Source: Parvularcula dongshanensis
GTDB lineage: Bacteria; Pseudomonadota; Alphaproteobacteria; Caulobacterales; Parvularculaceae
Reading direction: 5' to 3'
DNA: 64,000 nt
Assembly (NCBI RefSeq): GCF_014199615.1
Contig: NZ_JACHOB010000001.1
Coordinates: forward strand, 992,001 to 1,056,000
Position numbers and translations under genes: made by a program. Shown here piece after piece: positions 58,257-64,000 of the stretch (positions are counted from its first letter, which is position 1; each line of letters starts with the position of its first letter). The notes under the pieces were generated by a model. It made no database searches. It had not been told where the DNA came from and worked only from the letters and a program-made list of their open reading frames with translations.

Positions 58257-58829
58257 CTACTGCCCGAACTTGTCGTTGAGTTCGTCCTGATAGGGCCGGA
58301 GCGTGTCGAGGTCGTCCTCGGGCACGGCTTGGACCGCCTCGGCGAGCTTGGAGATGCCCGCCATCTGGGTGCGCACGCCCTCTGGCATCATGGCGAGCAT
58401 GGAGGGATCCATGTTCTTGAGCTCCTCCATGCCCTCGAACGCGTCCTCGTCCATGCTCAGCGCCATGTAGGCCATCATGATCGAGTCGGCGGTGTCGCCG
58501 AAGCTGCCGAGGGATTTGAAGCCGCTCTCCTTCACCGCCGAGGAGAAGTCCCGCGCGGCCGGACTCGACGACATCTCGCCGAGGCGGTCCGCCATGGTCG
58601 AGAAGATCTTGAAGCGGCCATCGGCGCCGAGCAGGTCCGAAAAGCCCATCGGCCCGTCGGGCAAGGACGCCTGTAGTTCCTCGTCAGGATACTTGTCCCG
58701 TAGTCCCTCGACCCGATCCATGAGCGTCATGAAGGACTCGACGTCCTTCCCGGTGAAGCTCTGGGCGAGGGCGGCGCTAGAGAAGGCGGCGGCACAGGCG
58801 GCAGCGGCAAGCAGGTGACGAAAACGCAT
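58257..58829 (-). CDS. Exported helical protein, hypothetical
   Basis: 190 residues. Signal peptide (LLAAAACAAAFSSAALAQ), then helical, Met-rich sequence: DVESFMTLMDRVEGLRDKYP and MAYMALSMDEDAFEGMEELK. No catalytic motif. ATG at 58829. Converges on gcvPB with an 18-base gap. Confidence 0.8.
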   Translation of the reverse strand: MRFRHLLAAAACAAAFSSAALAQSFTGKDVESFMTLMDRVEGLRDKYPDEELQASLPDGPMGFSDLLGADGRFKIFSTMADRLGEMSSSPAARDFSSAVKESGFKSLGSFGDTADSIMMAYMALSMDEDAFEGMEELKNMDPSMLAMMPEGVRTQMAGISKLAEAVQAVPEDDLDTLRPYQDELNDKFGQ

Positions 58830-58923
58830 CGGTCTCTCCCCTTTGAGGCGTTCGCCGGAGGGTAAGGCCGGCCATCGAAGGAGAGAAGTGCCGGACGCAG
58901 CCGAAGCGCGTCCGTGCGGTAGG

Positions 58924-59199
58924 TCACGGAAGGTTGTCGTTCTTCCCGTCCTCGGCGCGGATACGGGCGACCTCGTCGCGCGGGTGCGGGATAGAGAAGA
59001 GGACACAAGGGCCGATAGCGGAATGGAAAGTTGGTCTCCGCTCGAGCTCCGACAGCCTGACCGCCAGGGCGGTCGGCGGCGGATCGGGAAGGGCGATCAG
59101 CGTCCCTCGGTAGTGCGAGATCGCCTGCTGAAAACCGGCCGCGCTGCCTGTCAGCATCAGCAGCGCGACTGGAAGTGCGAGCAGGAACCGAAGCGTCAC
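58924..59199 (-). CDS. Small exported protein, hypothetical
   Basis: 91 residues with a signal peptide (RFLLALPVALLMLTGSAAG). The ATG overlaps the TonB-C gene stop (ATGA), which supports expression. No family recognised. Confidence 0.55.
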   Translation of the reverse strand: MTLRFLLALPVALLMLTGSAAGFQQAISHYRGTLIALPDPPPTALAVRLSELERRPTFHSAIGPCVLFSIPHPRDEVARIRAEDGKNDNLP

Positions 59200-59777
59200 T
59201 GCACCTCGAAGGCGAACCGCTTCGTCTCGCCGCGCGCGATGTAGCCCTGCTCCGTGGTCATGGCGGGCTGGTAGCGCCAGGCCGCGATCGCATCGAGCGC
59301 CGCCCGCTCGAAGCAGCGGTTCGAGCTCTCCGTGACGACGGCGTTGACGACCTGCCCCCCTAGAGTGACGTCGTAGCGGACGGTCGCGTGGCCGCTCGTA
59401 CCCCTGGCGAGGCAGTTCGCCGGGTAGGCGGGGCTCATCGTGATGAGGGGAAGAAGGACCGCGGAGGCGGTTCCGCCCGACGGGTCGATCTCGCCGACCG
59501 ACAGGGTCGGCTCGACGAAGCCGTTCGCCGGGTCGCTGCTTGCCGGACCTGTATAGTCGGGCCGGATGAGCGGCGGCGTTTCCGGAAGAGGAGCGATCGT
59601 GCGTTCGATGGACGGGGGGTCGGGCTCGAAAGGCTTCGGCGGCGGGGGAATGTAGGGCCGCTCCTTGATCTCGCCGGGGATGAAGATCTCGCCAGGCATG
59701 ATCAGGCCGTACATGAGGACGAACAGCGCTGCGGTGACGATCCCTGCGAAGGGCAATCCTAGAACGAACCTCTGCAT
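59196..59777 (-). CDS. TonB C-terminal-domain protein
   Basis: 193 residues: single TM (about 6-25), Pro-rich periplasmic linker (YIPPPPKPFEPDPPSIE), then a TonB-C fold with SPAYPANCLARGTSGHATVR, YDVTLGGQVVNAVVTESSNR and ERAALDAIAAWRYQPAM. Could energise an outer-membrane receptor such as the one at 1-1615, but exbB and exbD are absent here. ATG at 59777 gives the anchor directly. Confidence 0.88.
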   Translation of the reverse strand: MQRFVLGLPFAGIVTAALFVLMYGLIMPGEIFIPGEIKERPYIPPPPKPFEPDPPSIERTIAPLPETPPLIRPDYTGPASSDPANGFVEPTLSVGEIDPSGGTASAVLLPLITMSPAYPANCLARGTSGHATVRYDVTLGGQVVNAVVTESSNRCFERAALDAIAAWRYQPAMTTEQGYIARGETKRFAFEVQ

Positions 59778-59910
59778 CGCGTCTCTCCCTGACGCGGGCA
59801 GCCGGATGCTGCCCGACTCTAAGAAGAGGCTACCGCAAGAACAGGTCCAATCGAAGAAGAGAACGCAGCGAATTCCCTTGCACTGCAACAAGATCAGCTG
59901 GTTCGCCGCG

Positions 59911-60192
59911 CTAGAAGTCGGTGTCCTGCTGGCCGAAGTCTTCGGGCCGGGCCGAGATGTTCTCGGCAGGCTGGCACTGGGCGTAACCCGCCCGCCAACC
60001 CGCCCGGTAGCTCGGCTCGGCGTCGAAGAGCGCCTCGTCGCGGTACTCGCGCACGGAGAAGCTCAGGTTGCGGGCCTCCGCCGTGCGGCAGCCGTCGCTG
60101 ACGCCAGAGCCGTAGAACGGCCCGTCGGCCGCGTCGCTGAGCGATGCGCAGGCGGGTACGAGCAGCAGGGCGGCGGGAGCGAAGCGTCGCAT
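59911..60192 (-). CDS. Small lipoprotein, hypothetical
   Basis: 93 residues with lipobox VPAC (Cys15) and a Cys/aromatic core: GSGVSDGCRTAEARN, SYRAGWRAGYAQCQP. The repeated GxxxGY..C pattern is seen in small proteobacterial lipoproteins. Function unknown. Confidence 0.7.
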   Translation of the reverse strand: MRRFAPAALLLVPACASLSDAADGPFYGSGVSDGCRTAEARNLSFSVREYRDEALFDAEPSYRAGWRAGYAQCQPAENISARPEDFGQQDTDF

Positions 60193-60310
60193 GAGAGGAT
60201 CCTGACCGGGCTTTGCCGCCGCCTACCGCTTTCGACCGGAACACGAAAGCGGGCGTTAAGCCCGATGTGGGACACCGGCGGCCTGATTAATCGAAGCTTG
60301 AAGGCGAGCC

Positions 60311-61480
60311 ATGCAGCCGGCGGCCCAGACGAACGAGAACGCAGCGGGAACGCTGGCGAGCAGCGGAACCCAGCCGGAGCTGGTCCGCCGCCTGGTGGAC
60401 GTCCTGAGCCTGCCCGCCGGGCGGCAGACGCAGAACGAACGCGCCTTCGTCGCCGACGTGCTCGCAAGCTTGATGGCGACGGCGGACATCGGTTTGCGCC
60501 GAGAGGTCGCGGAGCGGATGACGGCGGTCGGGAGCCCACCAGGCATTCTCCTGCGTCGCCTTCTGCACGATCAGATCGACGTGGCGGAGCCGCTGCTGAC
60601 GCGCCTCAAGGAGATCGGCGAGCCTCTCCTCGTGGAGGTCGCCGGCCAGACCGCGGAACACCGGAGCCTGATCGCGAAGCGGGACGACCTGACACCGGCC
60701 GTCGCCGAAGCGCTGCTCGATTGGGACGAGGGACCGGTCATCGCCGCCATTCTGCGTCGGACGGAGGTCGCGCTCTCGCCGGAGCGGATCGAACAACTCC
60801 TGTTCAAGAGCCGTCACGACGCCGAGGTGCGAACGTTGCTGCTCGCCCGTCCCGAGCTTCAGTCCGGTCACGGCTTCACCATGTTCTGGTGGGCCAGCAC
60901 GCCGCAGCGGCAACGCATCCTGTCGCGTTTCGCCATCGACCGAACGGTGATCCAGGACACGCTTCAGCCGATGTATCGGGCCGTGTTCACGGCCGAGGCG
61001 CCCGATCCGGTCGTCAAGCGGCTGCTCCACCTCATCGATCGGCGCCACCGCCCGCGGGGACGGAACGGAGAGACCGTCACCATGGACGTGGTCGAGAAGA
61101 CCCTGACCGTCGCGCGCGCCGTGCCGACAGGAGAGCTGTGCGAGGCTGTCGGCCTGCTCGCCGGCATCTCTACCGACTGTGCGACGCGCGTCATGCTCGA
61201 CGGCGGTGGCGAGCCGTTCTCGATCCTCGCCAAAAGCATCGGAGTGTCGCGCGGCGCCTTCACGCAGATCCTGGAAGGGGCGGCAGGCCTGCCCAAGGAC
61301 GGCACGGGGCCCGAGTTCGATGCCGAACGGCGGGAGCATCTGGTGGCCACGTTCGACACGATCGCGCGCGACTATGCGCGGACCGTCCTGCGTTACTGGG
61401 ACTGGCGTCCGGACGCAGAAGGGTTCGGCACGGCGGAGTCCGCCAGCGGCGATGACGGCGGCTACTTCGGGGCTGTCTAA
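60311..61480 (+). CDS. DUF2336 domain protein
   Basis: 389 residues, all helical, HEAT-like: LRREVAERMTAVGSPPGILL, IDVAEPLLTRLKEIGEPLLV, HRSLIAKRDDLTPAVAEALL. The alphaproteobacterial family DUF2336 is of unknown function. It lies between small exported genes and the Mrp operon, with gaps of 118 and 124 bases. Confidence 0.9.
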   Translation: MQPAAQTNENAAGTLASSGTQPELVRRLVDVLSLPAGRQTQNERAFVADVLASLMATADIGLRREVAERMTAVGSPPGILLRRLLHDQIDVAEPLLTRLKEIGEPLLVEVAGQTAEHRSLIAKRDDLTPAVAEALLDWDEGPVIAAILRRTEVALSPERIEQLLFKSRHDAEVRTLLLARPELQSGHGFTMFWWASTPQRQRILSRFAIDRTVIQDTLQPMYRAVFTAEAPDPVVKRLLHLIDRRHRPRGRNGETVTMDVVEKTLTVARAVPTGELCEAVGLLAGISTDCATRVMLDGGGEPFSILAKSIGVSRGAFTQILEGAAGLPKDGTGPEFDAERREHLVATFDTIARDYARTVLRYWDWRPDAEGFGTAESASGDDGGYFGAV

Positions 61481-61604
61481 AGTTTCCCGGCGCCCCCTGT
61501 TGCGTTCCTGAGCAAAGGTCGCGATTTTGCGCCCGCCGGCGGGCAGAAGGCACGCCGGTAGGTCTCCTGTTCGCGCCTCCGGCGGACTTTCTCTCGCAGG
61601 CTCG

Positions 61605-62132
61605 ATGCTCGGCTTCCTCAGCAGCCTCGCTGGACGCATCCTCGCGCTGACGGTCGCGCTCGGCGCGCTGTGGCTGCTCCTATCGTTCTACTTCGACGAG
61701 CCGACGCTCCTCGGCTTCGGTGCGATGAGCGTGGCGGTCACCGTCTGGCTGACCCACCACCTCGGCATCCTCGACCGCGAAGGCGTGCCGACGCGCGTCT
61801 TCCCCGGCATCCTTCCTTACATGTTCTGGCTGACGGTCGAGATCGGCAAGGCGAACGTCATCGTGGTGCGCGAGGTCTTGCGGCCGACGCTGCGCCTGTC
61901 GCCGAAGATGATCCGCGTGCCGGCGAACCAGGTCTCCGACCTCGGCAGAACTATCTTCGGCAACTCGGTGACGCTGACGCCCGGGACGATCACGGTCGAC
62001 GTCGACCGCGACACGCTCGTCATTCACGCCCTGACCGAGGCGTTGGCCGATCAGGACGCCATCGGCGACATGGGCGACCGCGTCACCGCGTTCGACCGAG
62101 CCGAGCCGAGAACGCAGGCGGTGAAGTGTTGA
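61605..62132 (+). CDS. mnhE: Na+/H+ antiporter subunit E (MnhE/MrpE)
   Basis: 175 residues: two to three TM segments, then PGILPYMFWLTVEIGKANVI, VLRPTLRLSPKMIRVPAN, FGNSVTLTPGTITVDVDRDT and LVIHALTE, the MrpE pattern. ATG at 61605; the stop overlaps the mnhF start (TGATG). First gene of the visible operon. Confidence 0.95.
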   Translation: MLGFLSSLAGRILALTVALGALWLLLSFYFDEPTLLGFGAMSVAVTVWLTHHLGILDREGVPTRVFPGILPYMFWLTVEIGKANVIVVREVLRPTLRLSPKMIRVPANQVSDLGRTIFGNSVTLTPGTITVDVDRDTLVIHALTEALADQDAIGDMGDRVTAFDRAEPRTQAVKC

Positions 62133-62428
62133 TGTTTGCCGTCGCAACGGTGGCCGTGGTCGCGGCGATGGCGCTCGTCCTCGTGCGGGCGATCAAGGGG
62201 CCGACGCTCTACGACCGGGTGCTGGCGGTGAACAGCTTCGGCACCAAGACCGTGCTGCTCCTGGGCCTGGTCGGGTTCCTGACGGGCCGGCCTGACTTCC
62301 TCGACATCGCGCTCCTCTACGCCCTCCTGAACTTCGTCGCGACCATCGCCATCCTGAAGTTCTTCCGTTATCAGGCGCTCGCACCGGTCATGACCGGCGT
62401 GGATCGCGAGGAGGACCGGCATGATTGA
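62132..62428 (+). CDS. mnhF: Na+/H+ antiporter subunit F (MnhF/MrpF)
   Basis: 98 residues, three TM segments: ALVLVRAIKGPTLYDRVLAV, NSFGTKTVLLLGLVGFLTGR, PDFLDIALLYALLNFVATIA. Start fixed by overlap with mnhE. Overlaps mnhG by 8 bases. Confidence 0.96.
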   Translation: MFAVATVAVVAAMALVLVRAIKGPTLYDRVLAVNSFGTKTVLLLGLVGFLTGRPDFLDIALLYALLNFVATIAILKFFRYQALAPVMTGVDREEDRHD

Positions 62429-62801
62429 CGTGATCCTCGACGTCCTTTCCCGGGGCCTCTTCCTCCTCGGCGGGCTCCTGGTCTTCGCCGGCGCGCTGGG
62501 CGTCCTGCGGTTTCCCGACTTCTACACGCGGATGCACGCGGCCGGCGTGACCGATACGATGGGGGCGGACCTCGTCCTCCTAGCCATGGCGCTGCAGGCG
62601 GACGACCTCATCACGATCGTGAAGCTGTTCTTCATCTTCGTCTTCCTGGTGCTGACGAGCCCCGTCAGCACGCACGCCGCCGCGCATGCGGCCTTCGTCG
62701 GTGGATTGCGGCCCCTGACCGGCGCGGACCTCACGCCCGCCGAGGAAGGCGAGGGACCCCGTCCGGTCCGCGCCGCGCGAAGGACGGAGGGAGCGTCCTG
62801 A
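62421..62801 (+). CDS. mnhG: Na+/H+ antiporter subunit G (MnhG/MrpG)
   Basis: 126 residues, three TM segments: GGLLVFAGALGVLRFPDFYT, RMHAAGVTDTMGADLVLLAM, LTSPVSTHAAAHAAFVGGLR. A polar tail follows. The stop overlaps the next ATG by one base. Confidence 0.96.
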   Translation: MIDVILDVLSRGLFLLGGLLVFAGALGVLRFPDFYTRMHAAGVTDTMGADLVLLAMALQADDLITIVKLFFIFVFLVLTSPVSTHAAAHAAFVGGLRPLTGADLTPAEEGEGPRPVRAARRTEGAS

Positions 62802-63460
62802 TGGAGATTCCGTTCGAGCCGGGCTTCAGCTGGACGGTCCTGATCGACCTGTCGCTCCTGACGCTCCTGATGCTGTGCGGCCTCGCCATGGTCCGCATGC
62901 GGCGGCTGTTCGGCGTCGCCATGCTGTCGGGCATCTACAGCCTTCTGTCCGCCGCCTTCTTCGTCGTCCTCGACGCGGTGGACGTCGCGTTCACCGAGGC
63001 CGCGGTCGGGGCGGGGGTTTCGACCGTGCTCGTTCTGTCCGGCATGGCGCTGACGTCGAAGCGCGAGCAACGCGTGTCGAGCCGGCGCACCATCCTGCCG
63101 CTCGCCATCGTCGTGATCGTCGGGGCGGCGCTCGTCTACGCGACGATCGACATGCCGGCGATCGGCGACCCCAACAGCCCGGCGAACGCCTATGTCGGGC
63201 AGGCCTATGTCGAGCGGAGCCCCGAAGACATCGGCGTGCCGAACATCGTCACCGGCGTCCTCGCCAGCTATCGCGGCTACGACACGATGGGCGAGACGCT
63301 CGTCGTGTTCACGGCCGGCTTGGCCTGCCTTCTCCTCCTCGGATCGGGATCGATCCGCGGCGGACGGAAGGTGACGGACCCTGCGCCCAGCGAAGACGAA
63401 GCGAGCCCTGTCGGCGAAGCGCCCGCGCCCGCCCGTCCGCTGTCCGACGGTCCGCGTTGA
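62801..63460 (+). CDS. MrpA C-terminal-domain protein (MbhD + MbhE-like, DUF4040)
   Basis: 219 residues. First part (about 12-85) is MbhD-like: FGVAMLSGIYSLLSAAFFVV and VDVAFTEAAVGAGVSTVLVL, with the conserved Glu. Second part is MbhE-like: PNIVTGVLASYRGYDTMGET then VVFTAGLACLLLLG. In classic Mrp systems these form the C-terminus of the large MrpA subunit; here they are a separate gene. A polar tail of about 35 residues follows. Confidence 0.88.
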   Translation: MEIPFEPGFSWTVLIDLSLLTLLMLCGLAMVRMRRLFGVAMLSGIYSLLSAAFFVVLDAVDVAFTEAAVGAGVSTVLVLSGMALTSKREQRVSSRRTILPLAIVVIVGAALVYATIDMPAIGDPNSPANAYVGQAYVERSPEDIGVPNIVTGVLASYRGYDTMGETLVVFTAGLACLLLLGSGSIRGGRKVTDPAPSEDEASPVGEAPAPARPLSDGPR

Positions 63461-63475
63461 GGGAAGGTTGATCTG

Positions 63476-63922
63476 ATGGGCATGGGACACGTCATTCTGC
63501 GGGTCACGATCAAGCTGCTCTTCGCGCCGATCGTGCTCTTCGCCTTCTACGTACAGTTTCACGGCGACTACGGCCCGGGCGGCGGTTTCCAGGCGGGCGT
63601 GATCCTGGCCGTCGCCTTCGTCCTCTACGCGCTCGGCTTCGGCCTGGAGGAGACCAAGCGTGCCATCCCGCCGCGCTTCCTGACCTTCGGCATGGCCTTC
63701 GGCGTGATGATCTACGTCGGGACCGGGTTCCTGACCCTGTTCCTCGGCGGCAACTTCCTCGACTACAACGTGCTGGACCCCGACAGCCACCACAATGCGG
63801 GCCAGCACCTTGGCATCCTGATGGTCGAGTTCGGCGTCGGCATGGCGGTGGCGTCGACCATGCTGCAGATCTTCTACCTCTTCGCGGGCAGGGAGGCGGA
63901 ACCTTCCGACGACGCATGGTAG
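63476..63922 (+). CDS. mnhB: Na+/H+ antiporter subunit B (MnhB/MrpB)
   Basis: 148 residues, four TM segments: KLLFAPIVLFAFYVQFHGDY, GPGGGFQAGVILAVAFVLYA, GTGFLTLFLGGNFLDYN, HHNAGQHLGILMVEFGVGMA. GGAAGGT precedes the ATG. Overlaps mnhC by 7 bases. Confidence 0.95.
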   Translation: MGMGHVILRVTIKLLFAPIVLFAFYVQFHGDYGPGGGFQAGVILAVAFVLYALGFGLEETKRAIPPRFLTFGMAFGVMIYVGTGFLTLFLGGNFLDYNVLDPDSHHNAGQHLGILMVEFGVGMAVASTMLQIFYLFAGREAEPSDDAW

Positions 63923-64000
63923 ACGTGCTCGACTTCGTGATCGCCCGGTACAACTACTGGATCGTCATCGTTCTGATGATGACCGGCCTCTACATCGTGT
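63916..64000 (+). CDS. mnhC: Na+/H+ antiporter subunit C (MnhC/MrpC), 5' end only
   Basis: 28 residues are visible before the window ends: MVDVLDFVIARYNYWIVIVL then MMTGLYIV, the N-terminus and first TM of the NuoK-like MrpC subunit. The start overlaps the mnhB stop. Later subunits (D-type) are expected beyond the edge. Confidence 0.88.
   Translation, partial: MVDVLDFVIARYNYWIVIVLMMTGLYIV

Overview
The window is a dense, high-GC (roughly 65-70%) stretch of chromosome from an alphaproteobacterium. Lineage evidence seen here: a circularly permuted two-piece tmRNA gene, the complex I accessory subunit NDUFA12 next to a DUF2155 gene and aat, small alphaproteobacterial families (DUF2093, DUF4170, DUF2336), a GyrA with an acidic C-terminal insertion, and the glycine cleavage P-protein split into two genes. 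TonB-dependent uptake, a GH10 xylanase, several lipoproteins and Mrp antiporter genes fit a free-living, possibly marine, Parvularculales/Hyphomonas/Caulobacter-like organism; the genus is an inference. I see no insertion sequence, prophage, CRISPR array or rRNA.

Layout. 1-3.3 kb (minus): the end-truncated TonB receptor, folA, thyA and a small XRE regulator. 3.4-4.3 kb: split ssrA (tmRNA), then about 600 bases without a convincing gene but with a run of perfect GC-rich hairpins. 4.3-8 kb: a PRC-barrel protein with an 11-copy nine-residue repeat, a lipoprotein cytochrome c, apt, a small acidic protein and panB. 8.1-14.4 kb (plus): clpP, clpX with a terminator, then xseA, DUF2093, an M23 peptidase and a dihydroorotase-family enzyme. 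14.4-20.7 kb: a NUDIX pair, an SRAP protein lacking its catalytic Cys coupled to arfB, a VOC protein, an AT-richer RTX repeat protein, and a patatin/3-hydroxybutyrate dehydrogenase pair. 20.8-28.8 kb: tRNA-Asp, an MFS transporter, YjbQ, DUF1801, Cu/Zn SOD, gyrA and small exported proteins.

28.9-40.3 kb: coaD, two tandem cyclophilins flanked by two stand-alone receiver proteins, cobS, a hybrid histidine kinase, NDUFA12, DUF2155, aat, ndk and rlmB. 40.3-51.6 kb: tRNA-Tyr, an I78 inhibitor lipoprotein, GH10 xylanase, a Na+/H+ antiporter, a YihY protein, the start/stop-coupled thrC-GNAT-EAL cluster, YqgE, a peroxiredoxin, cysQ, pmbA and a DksA-like zinc finger. 51.7-58.2 kb: a tandem glycine riboswitch heads the glycine cleavage locus (gcvT, gcvH, gcvPA, gcvPB), interspersed with five small non-gcv genes, mostly membrane proteins. 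58.2-61.5 kb: small exported proteins, a TonB-C-domain protein and DUF2336. 61.6 kb to the end: an Mrp-type antiporter operon ordered E-F-G-(MrpA C-terminal domains)-B-C, cut by the window end.

Many neighbours are translationally coupled through 4-base overlaps (ATGA, GTGA, TTGA), and I used these to choose starts, including several GTG and TTG starts. The observations most worth following up are the catalytic-Cys-less SRAP protein, the hairpin-rich stretch after ssrA, the archaeal-Mbh-like order of the Mrp operon, the nine-residue repeat array and the membrane genes inside the gcv locus. I did not find a clearly new multi-gene system.
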